A stretch of DNA of 64,000 bases, taken from Variovorax sp. PAMC28562 (GTDB lineage: Bacteria; Pseudomonadota; Gammaproteobacteria; Burkholderiales; Burkholderiaceae_C). Positions 1 through 10,020 of this stretch are shown here, piece by piece (position 1 is the stretch's first letter; each line of letters opens with the position of its first letter). Location of the stretch: NCBI RefSeq assembly GCF_014303735.1, contig NZ_CP060296.1, positions 1,871,501 to 1,935,500 on the forward strand. The letters run 5' to 3'. The position numbers were made by a program, and so were the translations under genes. A model generated the notes under the pieces. The model was not told the origin of the DNA, did no database searches, and saw nothing but the letters and a program-made list of their open reading frames with translations.

Positions 1-100
1 GTCCAGTACGCCGCCGCGCCGACGAGTTGCTGGTTGCGCTGGGGCATGGCGTTCAAGGGTGCGTTGCGCGAGCCGTTGGCCATCATCAACAATGCAGCTC
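1..100. other. Left edge, no gene assigned
   Basis: All three forward frames are partly open here. One frame runs off the left edge and stops with TGA at 115-117, overlapping the start of xerC, but its roughly 38 residues match no family I recognise. It may be the tail of the gene preceding xerC. The window is too short to decide. Confidence 0.2.
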
Positions 101-1084
101 ATGGCTATCTCCGCTGATCTCGCCCTGGTCGAAAGATACCTGGAGCATGTGCGCGTGGAGCGCCGGCTGGCGGCGCGCACGGTCGAGCTGTATGCCATTC
201 ATCTGACGACGTTGTCGGAGAAGGCGGCCGAAGCCCGGCTGGCGTTCGACAAGGTTCAAACGGGCCACGTGCGCCGCTGGATGGCGCAGTTGCACAGTGC
301 CGGCCATGCGCCGCGTGGCATCGCTCTCATTCTTTCTTGCTGGCGCAGCTTCTTTCGCTGGCTCGGCAACGAAGGGCTTGTCGCGGGCAATCCGGTGCAG
401 GACGTGAAGGCGCCCAAGGCGGCGCGGCCGCTGCCCAAGGCGTTGGCCGTCGACGACGCGGTGCGGCTGGCCGACCTGCACGACACCGAAGCCGATCCGT
501 GGACCGAAGCGCGCGATCGCGCCGTCGTCGAGTTGCTCTATGGGTGCGGCCTGCGCGTGAGCGAACTGACGGGGCTCGATGTCTACGCCAGCGCGTCCGC
601 GCGTGGCTGGGTCGACCTCGACGCCATGGAAGCCAGCGTGCTCGGCAAGGGCAGCAAACGGCGCAGCGTGCCGGTCGGCTCGAAGGCCGGTGAAGCGCTC
701 CGTGCCTGGCTCACGGTGCGTGCAGATTGCGCCGCGCTCGATGCCGCCGCACAGCGCGATCCGGCCGATGGCGCGGCCTTGTTCCTCGGCGCCAAGGGCA
801 CGCGGCTGTCGTCCCATGCGGTGTGGAAGCAGTTGCGCGCGCGCAGCCTCAAAGCCGGCCTTGCAGCGCCCGTGCATCCGCACATGCTGCGCCATTCGTT
901 CGCCAGCCACGTGCTGCAGTCGAGCAGCGATTTGCGTGCGGTGCAAGAGCTGCTGGGTCACGCCAACATCACGACGACGCAGGTCTATACGCGGCTGGAC
1001 TTCCAGCATCTGGCGAAGACCTACGACGAATTTCATCCGCGTGCCAGGGCGCGCACGACGCCGGAAAGCGGCTCAAAAAAATAA
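101..1084 (+). CDS. xerC: Tyrosine recombinase XerC
   Basis: Site-specific tyrosine recombinase of about 327 residues that, with XerD, resolves chromosome dimers at dif during division. An N-terminal SAM-like core-binding domain (about residues 6-95) is followed by the catalytic domain. The full catalytic set is visible: Arg152 in GLRVSEL, Lys183 in LGKGSK, His261 and Arg264 in HPHMLRHSF, His287 in LLGHANI, and the nucleophile Tyr296 in TTTQVYTRL. I place the start at ATG 101 (MAISADLAL), since upstream in-frame ATGs at 59 and 92 add residues atypical of XerC. The length and the lack of any att site or phage genes argue for housekeeping XerC rather than a mobile-element integrase. Confidence 0.93.
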   Translation: MAISADLALVERYLEHVRVERRLAARTVELYAIHLTTLSEKAAEARLAFDKVQTGHVRRWMAQLHSAGHAPRGIALILSCWRSFFRWLGNEGLVAGNPVQDVKAPKAARPLPKALAVDDAVRLADLHDTEADPWTEARDRAVVELLYGCGLRVSELTGLDVYASASARGWVDLDAMEASVLGKGSKRRSVPVGSKAGEALRAWLTVRADCAALDAAAQRDPADGAALFLGAKGTRLSSHAVWKQLRARSLKAGLAAPVHPHMLRHSFASHVLQSSSDLRAVQELLGHANITTTQVYTRLDFQHLAKTYDEFHPRARARTTPESGSKK

Positions 1085-1097
1085 CCGTCGAGCCTTC

Positions 1098-1126
1098 TTG
1101 ACAATGCGCGCTGACGCTCATTAGAG
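1098..1126 (+). promoter_or_regulatory. Probable promoter of the amide operon
   Basis: A perfect -35 TTGACA lies at 1098-1103. After a 17-base spacer there is a weak -10 (TTAGAG, 1121-1126). Transcription would start near 1133, just before the hairpins of the leader. The position 14 bases after the xerC stop and the perfect -35 support the call. The poor -10 fits an operon whose main control may be antitermination. Confidence 0.5.
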
Positions 1127-1136
1127 TCGGGCCTTC

Positions 1137-1193
1137 GCTGGCGACAATGCCAGCCGCGGCAACATCGCCGCACTCATCACCGGCAACACTGCC
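1137..1193 (+). promoter_or_regulatory. ANTAR-type leader RNA: tandem hexaloop hairpins
   Basis: Two perfect consecutive hairpins each have a six-base loop. The first is GCTGGC (1137-1142), loop GACAAT, GCCAGC (1149-1154). The second is GCGGC (1156-1160), loop AACATC, GCCGC (1167-1171). A third, weaker unit GGC-AACACT-GCC (1182-1193) has the same GGC-N6-GCC core, and its right arm is the start of the terminator stem at 1191. Tandem hexaloop hairpins before a terminator are the known target of ANTAR-domain antiterminators, and the operon ends with an ANTAR gene (9345-9956). As I recall the consensus, each loop has A at position 1 and G at position 4. Here position 4 is A in all three loops, and loop 1 starts with G. 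Confidence 0.6.
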
Positions 1194-1232
1194 CTCTGCT
1201 TAGCGCTTACGCGCAGCAGGGGGCTTTTTTTT
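1191..1232 (+). terminator. Intrinsic terminator in the leader of the amide operon
   Basis: A 10-bp stem pairs GCCCTCTGCT (1191-1200) with AGCAGGGGGC (1215-1224), with one G-T pair. A nested GCGC/GCGC stem sits in the loop. Eight T residues follow at 1225-1232. It ends only 11 bases before the start codon of the first structural gene, so it must be bypassed for expression. That makes it a regulatory attenuator rather than the end of xerC transcription alone. Confidence 0.85.
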
Positions 1233-1243
1233 GGATTTTCGAA

Positions 1244-2125
1244 ATGGCCCTCTCGCCTTCGACCGCGCAACAGACCCGCGTGGCATGCCTCCAGTTCGAG
1301 CCTCTCGTCGGTGAGAAACAGCGCAACCTCGACGCCAGCGTGCGCCTGATCGAAGCTGCCGCTGCGGAGGGTGCGCGACTGATGGTGCTGCCGGAGCTGT
1401 GCAATTCAGGCTATGTTTTCGAGACACGTGAAGAGGCCTTCTCTTTGGCCGAAGCGGTGCCCGGCGGACCGAGCTGCGCGACGTGGATCGCCGTTGCCCA
1501 ACGGCTCGGCGTCACCCTGGTCGCGGGCATCGCCGAGCGCGATGGGAACGCGCTCTACAACGCGGCAGTGGTGATCGGCCCTGATGGCTACATCGGCACT
1601 TTTCGCAAGGTGCATCTCTGGAACGCCGAGAACCTTTTCTTCGAACCGGGAAACCTGGGCTTTCCGGTTTTCAACACGCCGCACGGGCGCATCGGCGTGG
1701 CGATCTGCTACGACATCTGGTTCCCCGAGACCTTTCGCATCCAGGCATTGAAGGGCGCCGACATCGTCTGCGTGCCGACCAACTGGGTGCCGATTCCCGG
1801 CCAGGCGCCGGGGCGCGAAGCGATGGCCACGATCCTCACGATGGCGGCGGCCCACAGCAACTCGATGTTCATCGCCTGTGCCGACCGCGTCGGCACCGAG
1901 CGCGGCCAGCTGTTCGAAGGACAGAGCCTGGTCGTCGGTTGCACGGGCTGGCCGGTGGCCGGCCCCGCGAGCCGCGTGGCGGAAGAAATCGTCATCGCCG
2001 ATGTCGACCTGGGTGAGGCCCGGCGCTCGCGCAACTGGAACGCTTTCAACCAGGTTCTGCGCGACCGACGCACCGACGTCTACAGCGAAATGCTTGGCAG
2101 CGGGCAGGCGCCCGGCTGGTACTGA
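1244..2125 (+). CDS. Nitrilase-superfamily carbon-nitrogen hydrolase
   Basis: A 293-residue cytoplasmic hydrolase of the CN-hydrolase fold that cleaves non-peptide C-N bonds (amides or nitriles). The Glu-Lys-Cys triad is visible: Glu51 in VLPELCNSGY, Lys122 in TFRKVHLWN, and Cys155 in GVAICYDIWFPE. The ICYDIWFPE context resembles amidases of the superfamily (R-amidase or N-carbamoyl amidohydrolase type) more than true nitrilases, but the substrate cannot be read from sequence. It is the first gene after the attenuated leader and precedes an amide-type ABC importer, so it probably acts on the imported compound or its product. The ATG at 1244 has only a weak GGA upstream. No signal peptide is seen. 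Confidence 0.85.
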   Translation: MALSPSTAQQTRVACLQFEPLVGEKQRNLDASVRLIEAAAAEGARLMVLPELCNSGYVFETREEAFSLAEAVPGGPSCATWIAVAQRLGVTLVAGIAERDGNALYNAAVVIGPDGYIGTFRKVHLWNAENLFFEPGNLGFPVFNTPHGRIGVAICYDIWFPETFRIQALKGADIVCVPTNWVPIPGQAPGREAMATILTMAAAHSNSMFIACADRVGTERGQLFEGQSLVVGCTGWPVAGPASRVAEEIVIADVDLGEARRSRNWNAFNQVLRDRRTDVYSEMLGSGQAPGWY

Positions 2126-2189
2126 GCGCCCTCGGATTCTTCGTTCCCTTGTCCGTTCATCCATTCATTCAACCCGCAGGAGTCTTCTC

Positions 2190-3356
2190 ATGTTCAAACC
2201 GAAAATCCGCATCCTCGCCGCCGCTTTGACGCTGGTCGCCTTTCCGTTGCTGGCCGCCGCGCAAGGCGATGCGCCGATCCGCATCGGCGTGCCTGTCGGC
2301 CTGTCCGGCGCCAACAGCGTGGTCGCGCCTTCGGTGGTGCAATCGGCAGAGCTGGCCATCGAGGAGATCAACGCTGCGGGCGGCGTGCTGGGCCGCAAGC
2401 TCGCACTCGAAGTGGCCGACGATGCGTCGGGCGCGGTCGGTGCGCAGAAGGCTTTCGATTCGCTCGTGTTCCAGAAGAAAGTCGACGTGCTGATCTCGAT
2501 GGAGACCAGCGCCGCGCGCAATGCCGGCCTGCCCATCGTGGCACGCGGCAAAGTGCCGTACATCTACACCTCGTTCTACGAAGGCCGCTCGTGCAGCCCG
2601 TGGATGTTCGTCAATGCATGGGTGCCGGAGCAGCAGGTGCCGCCGGTGGTCGACTACTTCATGAAGACCGAGAACGCCAAGACGATCTTCCTGGTCGGCA
2701 GCGACTACTCCTTCGGTCGCGGCATGCTCGAATTCACCAAGAAGTACGCACAAGGCAAGGGCGCCAAGATCGTCGGCGAGGAATACCTGCCGATGGACGG
2801 TAGCGACTGGACCGCCGTCATCAGCAAGATCCGCGCGACCAAGCCCGACGCGTTGATCACCTCGACCGCAGGCGGCGCCCCCAACGTGACGCTGACCAAG
2901 CAATTGCGCGCGGCCGGCATCAACATTCCGTACGGCAACCTGGCGGTCGACGAAGGCACGGCAAAGAGCATGGGCGCCGATGCCGCAGGCATCTACATCT
3001 CGGCGTCCTACGTGACCGGCATCGACAGCCCCGCCAACAAGAAATTCCTCGACGCGCTGACCAAGAAATTCGGTGCCGACCTGAAGACGCCCAACGATCT
3101 TTCGGTGCCCGAATACGAAGCTGTCTACGCCTACAAGGCGGCGGTCGAAAAGGCGAAGAGCACCGATTCCGACAAGGTCTTGAAGGCGTTGGGTGAAGTG
3201 GCAGTCGATGGCCCGCGTGGCCGCATCGCGATGAACCAGCAGCACCACGCGCCGCTCACGATGTATCTTGCGCAAGTTCAGCCCGATGGCGGTGTGAAGG
3301 TGATCGACAGCTTCAAGGATGTCGCTGTCGGCGCGCAGTGCCCTAACCTCAAATAA
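2190..3356 (+). CDS. ABC transporter substrate-binding protein, AmiC/UrtA/LivK type
   Basis: A 388-residue periplasmic binding protein (type 1 fold) for hydrophobic amino acid, amide or urea-type importers. The start ATG at 2190 follows an AGGAG ribosome site (2178-2182) and opens a clear Sec signal peptide ending near AAAQG (residues 18-30). The mature protein begins with IRIGVPVGLSGANSVV and contains the family's LAIEEINAAGGVLGRK segment. It resembles short-chain amide or urea binders (FmdD, UrtA) and the cytoplasmic sensor encoded at 8114-9322, but unlike that sensor it is exported. It should deliver ligand to the LivH/LivM-type channel encoded next. Confidence 0.88.
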   Translation: MFKPKIRILAAALTLVAFPLLAAAQGDAPIRIGVPVGLSGANSVVAPSVVQSAELAIEEINAAGGVLGRKLALEVADDASGAVGAQKAFDSLVFQKKVDVLISMETSAARNAGLPIVARGKVPYIYTSFYEGRSCSPWMFVNAWVPEQQVPPVVDYFMKTENAKTIFLVGSDYSFGRGMLEFTKKYAQGKGAKIVGEEYLPMDGSDWTAVISKIRATKPDALITSTAGGAPNVTLTKQLRAAGINIPYGNLAVDEGTAKSMGADAAGIYISASYVTGIDSPANKKFLDALTKKFGADLKTPNDLSVPEYEAVYAYKAAVEKAKSTDSDKVLKALGEVAVDGPRGRIAMNQQHHAPLTMYLAQVQPDGGVKVIDSFKDVAVGAQCPNLK

Positions 3357-3396
3357 GCGACGGCTGCAGCTTCGCCTCACCTGACGGAAATCGCCA

Positions 3397-4222
3397 ATGG
3401 ACCTGTTGCTGGACATCGTCACGACGGCGGCGATTCTGTACATCGTCTCGGCCGGGTTGTTGCTGATCTTCGGCGTCATGAAGATCATCAACTTCGCGCA
3501 TGGCGCCTTCCTCACGGTCGGCGCCTATGCCAGCTTGGTGGCCTCACGCATCGGCCTGTCGCCGCTGCTCGGGCTCGCGTTCGCGCTGCTGGTGGGCGCG
3601 CTGGTCGGCATGTTCATCGAGCGGGTCGTCGTGAGGCCGCTCTACGCACGGCCGCTCGACGCCATCCTCGCGACCTGGGGCCTGGCGATCGTCATCGGGC
3701 AGGTCATTACCCTGGTGTTCGGGCGCGAGGTGCAACTGGTGCCGAGCCCGGTCAACGGCACCTTCGCCTGGTCGGGCGGCGAGTACTCGGCATACCGCTT
3801 GCTGCTGGTCGCCGCCGCCGCCGTGCTCGGCACCGCCCTCGCGCTGATCCTGACGCGGACCCGCATCGGCCTTGTCACGCGTGCGGTGATCATGAACGAG
3901 CAGCTGGCGCGCGGTCTCGGTATTCATGCCGGCATGGTGCGCTTTTGCACCTTTGCGGCGGGCGCTGGCATCGGGAGCCTCGCCGGTGCGCTCATCACGC
4001 CGCTGTCGAGCGTCGATCCCAACATGGGCGTGCCGTGGCTGGTCAACGCCTTCATGCTGGTCATGGTGTCGGGCGTGTCGATGGGGAGTTTGCTGGTCGC
4101 CACGCTGGTCTTCGGCGCGGCGCAGGTGCTGCTCTCGACCTATGTGAGTCCGGTTCTGGGCGGCTTGGCGATCGCTGTGCTCGCAGCCGTCACGCTGCGT
4201 ATCCGGCCGAAAGGATTTTCCC

Positions 4223-4230
<8 letters not shown>
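3397..4230 (+). CDS. Branched-chain-type ABC transporter permease, LivH-like
   Basis: A 277-residue inner-membrane permease with about eight hydrophobic segments. It has the family hallmark GVMKIINFAHGAFLTVGAY near residues 26-45 and a conserved GLGIHAG segment in a cytoplasmic loop. It forms half of the channel with the LivM part of the following protein. It lies 40 bases after the binding-protein gene and overlaps the next gene by 8 bases (GTGACTGA), which indicates translational coupling. Confidence 0.9.
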
Positions 4231-6053
<1,823 letters not shown>

Positions 6054-6061
<8 letters not shown>

Positions 6062-6776
6062 GTTGCGCTCCAGCGAGGCCGCGCTGACCCTGAAAGGCGT
6101 GAGCGCGGGCTACGGCGAACTGATGGTGCTGCGTGGCCTCGACCTCTCGGTGCCGGCTGGCAGCATCGTCGCCTTGCTGGGCAAGAACGGCATGGGGAAG
6201 ACGACACTGCTTAAATCGGCGATGGGTTTTTTGCCCAAGCGCCAAGGCCGCATATCGATGGCGGGCGTCGACATCACCACCTTGCCGGCGCACCGCATCG
6301 CTCGCCTCGAGGTGTCGTATACGTCGCAAGAGCAGGCCCTCTTCGTCGACCTCAGCATCAAAGACAACCTGCGCCTCGGCCTCGCACGCGACGCGTTGCT
6401 GAACGACCGACTGCCGGCGATCTACGAGATCTTTCCTTTCATGCAAGGCCGCATGGCACAGCGTGCGGGTACGCTGTCGGGTGGCGAGCAAAAGATGCTG
6501 CTGGTGGCCCGTGCGCTGGTCGCGCGGCCGTCGTTGATGCTGGTCGACGAGATCACCGAAGGGTTGCAACCTTCGGTCATCGACAAGGTGGGCGCGGCGC
6601 TGCGGCAAGAGCGCGACCGCAACGGTACCTCCATGCTGCTGGTCGAGCAAAACGTGGGCTTCGCGCTCGCCGTCGCCGACCGGTATGCGGTGCTCAAGCG
6701 CGGCGAGATTGTGGTCGAAGGCGACACGCGTGCGTCTGGCGCTGCTGAAATCATTCGCGCGCAGCTGCGCGTCTGA
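6054..6776 (+). CDS. ABC transporter ATP-binding protein, LivF/UrtE-like
   Basis: A 240-residue cytoplasmic ATPase, the second nucleotide-binding subunit of the importer. Walker A is GKNGMGKTT, the ABC signature is LSGGEQKML, and Walker B is LMLVDEITEGLQPSVID. The EGLQPS wording resembles UrtE/FmdF-type urea or amide ATPases more than LivF of leucine systems. The usual Pro after the Walker B Glu is Ile here. The gene overlaps the fused permease-ATPase gene by 8 bases. Confidence 0.9.
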
Positions 6777-6788
6777 TACGGTGCGACG

Positions 6789-8117
6789 ATGACATCGACG
6801 ATCTGGACTCGCACCACCGCGCTCGCCACCCTGGCCCAAGTGGCCGCGGGCGTGCGTAAAGCGGCCGATGCCATGGAGCAGACGTACAGCGCCATCGCGC
6901 AACACGATCCCGCGATAGGCGCTTTCTCGTGCCTCGCCGAAGCCGGACTCGCGATCGACGGGGCAACGCGCGCTGTGGGGCCACTCGCCGGACTGCCGGT
7001 CGCGGTCAAGGACATCTTCGATACCCGCGACCTGCCGACGGCTTATGGCTCGCCGTTGTATGCCGGTCTCGCGCCGCCGCGCAGCGACGCCGCCATCGTC
7101 GGTGTCATTCGCAGCGCTGGCGGCGTCGTCGTCGGCAAGACGACCACCACCGAATTCGCCTACCTCGAGCCGACCGCCACCCGCAATCCGAATGCGCCCG
7201 GTCGCACGCCGGGTGGCTCGTCGGCCGGGTCTGCGGCGGCCGTCGCGGCGGGGCTGGTGCCGTGGGCCATCGGCACGCAAACCGGCGGCTCGACGATCCG
7301 CCCGGCCTCGTATTGCGGCATCGTCGGTTTCAAGCCGAGCTTCGGTCTGTTGCCGACCGCCGGGCTCAAATGCTTTTCGTGGTCGCTCGATACCGTCGGG
7401 CTGTTCGCGCGCGACATGGGAGACGTGGCTTGGCTGGCGCAGGCGCTGAGCGGTCGGCCGCTGGCGCTTGCCGCGCTGCCGGCGCCAAGGCGCTGGACTG
7501 TCGGCGTGCCCGGGGCGTATCCGTGGGGCGACGTGTCGCCGAGCGCGGCGGCTGCGATGGCGCAAGGCATCGAGGCGTGGCGCCGTGCCGGTGCGACGAT
7601 TCGCGCGGTCGAGCTGCCGCCCATGGTCGAGGCACTTTTCAACGCACACGCAGCAGTGCAGGGATGGGAAGCATGGCGCTCGCTCGCCGGCGACCTCGAC
7701 ATGGCGTCGAGCCACCCGCAGAGCATGTCCTTGCAGTTGCGCAGCTACTTGGACGAAGCCCGCCAGGTGGACGACCCGACCTATGCCGCTGCGCAGGCCA
7801 CTGCACACCTTGCCCGTGCGCGCTTTGCCGATTGGCTGGCGCCCTGCGACTTCCTGCTCACGCCCAGCGCGCCGGACGAAGCACCGGTCGGGTTCGCCAA
7901 CACGGGGCCATCGACGTACAACCGGGCATGGACCCTGCTCGGGTCTCCCTGCGTGAGCGTGCCGGGTGCGGTTGGGGTCAACGGCCATCCGATGGGGCTT
8001 CAACTGATCGGCGCGCCGGGTGAGGATGGACCGTTGTTGAGGGCCGCGGCGGCCTTGCAGCAAGCCCTTGCGGTGGCTGCCAATAGCAACTCCGGTCACT
8101 CACGCACCACGACATGA
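6789..8117 (+). CDS. Amidase signature family hydrolase
   Basis: A 442-residue amidase-signature enzyme that hydrolyses an amide to acid and ammonia. The Ser-cisSer-Lys triad is visible: Lys74 in PVAVKDIFDT, cis-Ser144 in TPGGSSAGSAAAVAAG, and nucleophile Ser168 in GTQTGGSTIRPAS. It starts 12 bases after the ATPase gene and overlaps the sensor gene downstream by ATGA. Two unrelated amide/nitrile hydrolases in one operon suggest a two-step pathway or a broad substrate range. The substrate is unknown. No GatC partner or glutamine context is present, so GatA is unlikely. Confidence 0.88.
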   Translation: MTSTIWTRTTALATLAQVAAGVRKAADAMEQTYSAIAQHDPAIGAFSCLAEAGLAIDGATRAVGPLAGLPVAVKDIFDTRDLPTAYGSPLYAGLAPPRSDAAIVGVIRSAGGVVVGKTTTTEFAYLEPTATRNPNAPGRTPGGSSAGSAAAVAAGLVPWAIGTQTGGSTIRPASYCGIVGFKPSFGLLPTAGLKCFSWSLDTVGLFARDMGDVAWLAQALSGRPLALAALPAPRRWTVGVPGAYPWGDVSPSAAAAMAQGIEAWRRAGATIRAVELPPMVEALFNAHAAVQGWEAWRSLAGDLDMASSHPQSMSLQLRSYLDEARQVDDPTYAAAQATAHLARARFADWLAPCDFLLTPSAPDEAPVGFANTGPSTYNRAWTLLGSPCVSVPGAVGVNGHPMGLQLIGAPGEDGPLLRAAAALQQALAVAANSNSGHSRTTT

Positions 8118-9322
8118 CGCCAGCCGACGACTTTCGCAGCGACCCGCGCCAGGATCGACGCCACGATGCCTCTGCGTTGCCGGAGACCGCTCTGGCAGGC
8201 GATCCCTGGCGTGTCGGCGTGCTGTTCTCGCGGTCGGGCGTCACGGCCATTTCCGAGAGCGAACACTTCTATGGCACGGTGCTGGCCATCGAAGAGATCA
8301 ATCGTGCCGGTGGCGTGCTCGGCAGGCAGATCGAGCCGGTGGCGCTCGACCCCGGCTCCGATCCGACGGAGTACCGCCGTCTGGCGGATCAGTTGCTGCA
8401 GGACGAAGGCATCAGCGTGATCTTCGGCTGCCACACCTCGGCAGGGCGCAAGGCGGTGCTGCCGGCCATCGAGCGCCGCAACGGATTGCTCTGGTACTGC
8501 TCGTTGTACGAGGGCTTCGAGTTCTCACCGAATGTGATCTACACCGGCGCGGCGCCCAACCAGAACAGCCTGCAGTTGGCGAGCTTCCTGCTGCGCGAAG
8601 GACGCAAGCGCTGGCACCTGGTCGGCTCCGACTACATCTATCCGCGCGAATCGAATCGCATCATGCGCGACGTGGTTGAGCAGCACGGCGGCGAGATCAC
8701 GGGCGAGGTTTACCTCAACTATCAGGTCGATACGGGGGCTGTGAGCAGGCTGGTCGAATCGATCAAGGCGGCCAAGCCCGATGTCGTCTTTTCGACGCTG
8801 GTGGGACGGCCGGGCCGGGAGTTGTACCGGCTCTATCGTGAACTCGGCATGGACCCGCAGCAAACGCCGATTGCCAGCCTCACCATGGCCGAAGGCGAGA
8901 TCAAGGCGGTCGGCCCTGAGCTGTGCACGGGCCACTTCACCTCGGCCAAGTACTTCGCTTCGCTCGACACGCCCGGCAACGCCCGCTTCGTCTCCGCGTT
9001 TCGGGAGCGCTTTGGCGCGGACTTGCCGATCAGCCAGTACACCGAAGGCGCCTACAGCCAAGTGCACCTGTTCGCGCGTGCGCTCGAGCTGACCGGCACG
9101 CTCGACACGCAGAAGCTTGTCGCCGCGGCCATGCAGGTGAGTTTCGAGGGGCCGTCGGGCGAGCTGCGCATCGATTCCGACAATCAGCATGCATGGCTGC
9201 GTCCGCGCATCGGACGGGTCCGTGCCGATGGCCAGTTCGACATTGCGTGGGAGGCTGCCTCGGTCATCAAGCCCGACCCGTACATGACGATGTACGGTCT
9301 GGCCGACATCGCGGGCGATTGA
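8114..9322 (+). CDS. amiC: AmiC-like amide sensor / negative regulator
   Basis: A 402-residue type 1 periplasmic-binding-fold protein without a signal peptide. Its N-terminus is hydrophilic and Arg/Asp-rich. That fits AmiC of Pseudomonas, a cytoplasmic sensor that sequesters AmiR until an amide binds. Family segments include WRVGVLFSRSGVTAISE, EEINRAGGVLGRQIEPV and VGSDYIYPRESNRIMRD. It overlaps the amidase gene by ATGA and is followed 22 bases later by the ANTAR regulator, the same amiC-amiR order as in the known system. I infer it inhibits that regulator in the absence of ligand. Confidence 0.82.
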   Translation: MTPADDFRSDPRQDRRHDASALPETALAGDPWRVGVLFSRSGVTAISESEHFYGTVLAIEEINRAGGVLGRQIEPVALDPGSDPTEYRRLADQLLQDEGISVIFGCHTSAGRKAVLPAIERRNGLLWYCSLYEGFEFSPNVIYTGAAPNQNSLQLASFLLREGRKRWHLVGSDYIYPRESNRIMRDVVEQHGGEITGEVYLNYQVDTGAVSRLVESIKAAKPDVVFSTLVGRPGRELYRLYRELGMDPQQTPIASLTMAEGEIKAVGPELCTGHFTSAKYFASLDTPGNARFVSAFRERFGADLPISQYTEGAYSQVHLFARALELTGTLDTQKLVAAAMQVSFEGPSGELRIDSDNQHAWLRPRIGRVRADGQFDIAWEAASVIKPDPYMTMYGLADIAGD

Positions 9323-9344
9323 TTCGCCGCACGACAGGTTACCA

Positions 9345-9956
9345 ATGAGTTCCGGCATCAAGCGTCTATTCGATGAGTTGCGCGGCACGTCGGTGGCCGT
9401 GATCCATCCGCCTGGCGCCGATTGCAACGTGCTGGTCGACCAGCTGCGCCGCATCGGCTGCAACGTGAAGTCTCTTTGGCCGTGTCCGCCATCGCCGCCG
9501 GCCGCCATCGACGTGGTCTTCGTATTCGTCGCGGCCGAGCGCGGCAGCGAACACTTATGGAGCGGAGTCGATTGCGAGGCCGTGGTGATCGCACTGGTCG
9601 ACTACGAGAATCCGACGGTGCTGAAAGGCATCCTCGACCTGAATGCGCAGGCCGTCATCAACAAGCCGTTTCGCCCGACCGGGGTATTGAGCACACTGAT
9701 TCTTGCCCGCGCGAGCAAGGGCTATCAGGACCGGCTGTTGCTCAAGGTGACAAAGCTGGAAGAAGCGTTGCGCTCGCGGCGCGAGATCGAGCGCGCGGTA
9801 AAGCTGCTGGCCGAACGCCAGGGGCTGACCGACATACAGGCCTACGAGCAAATCCGTCGCCAGGCCAGCAACAAGCGCATTTCGGTGGTGGAGGTATGCG
9901 CTGCGGTCAACAGCGCGGGCTCCGTGCTGGACGGACTCTGGCCGCTGGACCGCTGA
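9345..9956 (+). CDS. amiR: AmiR-like ANTAR transcription antiterminator
   Basis: A 203-residue RNA-binding regulator. Residues 1 to about 125 form a pseudo-receiver domain lacking a clear phospho-acceptor Asp pattern, then comes a coiled-coil (LLLKVTKLEEALRSRREIE). The C-terminal ANTAR helices cover about residues 140-190 (ERAVKLLAERQGLTDIQAY and NKRISVVEVCAAVN). ANTAR proteins bind hexaloop hairpins in nascent RNA and prevent terminator formation. The matching hairpins and terminator lie before the first gene of this operon (1137-1232), so the gene probably controls its own operon. The neighbouring AmiC-like protein is the likely sensor partner. Confidence 0.88.
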   Translation: MSSGIKRLFDELRGTSVAVIHPPGADCNVLVDQLRRIGCNVKSLWPCPPSPPAAIDVVFVFVAAERGSEHLWSGVDCEAVVIALVDYENPTVLKGILDLNAQAVINKPFRPTGVLSTLILARASKGYQDRLLLKVTKLEEALRSRREIERAVKLLAERQGLTDIQAYEQIRRQASNKRISVVEVCAAVNSAGSVLDGLWPLDR

Positions 9957-10020
9957 GGTCGCAGCGAAGGCGTCGAATCTTCCGTTCGAAGGCGATTTCC
10001 ACGCCGTCGACAATCGGCGT

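Noticed and set aside
86..1036. Long open frame antisense to xerC, and many similar long frames antisense to dcw genes
   Set aside because: High-G+C codon bias leaves antisense frames open. The products are Arg/His/Ala-rich without domains, whereas the sense frames have clear family motifs.
101..1084. Integrase-like gene at the edge could mark a mobile element or island
   Set aside because: The protein has XerC length and complete motifs. No att repeat, tRNA, or phage gene is near, and the following operon matches the composition of its surroundings.
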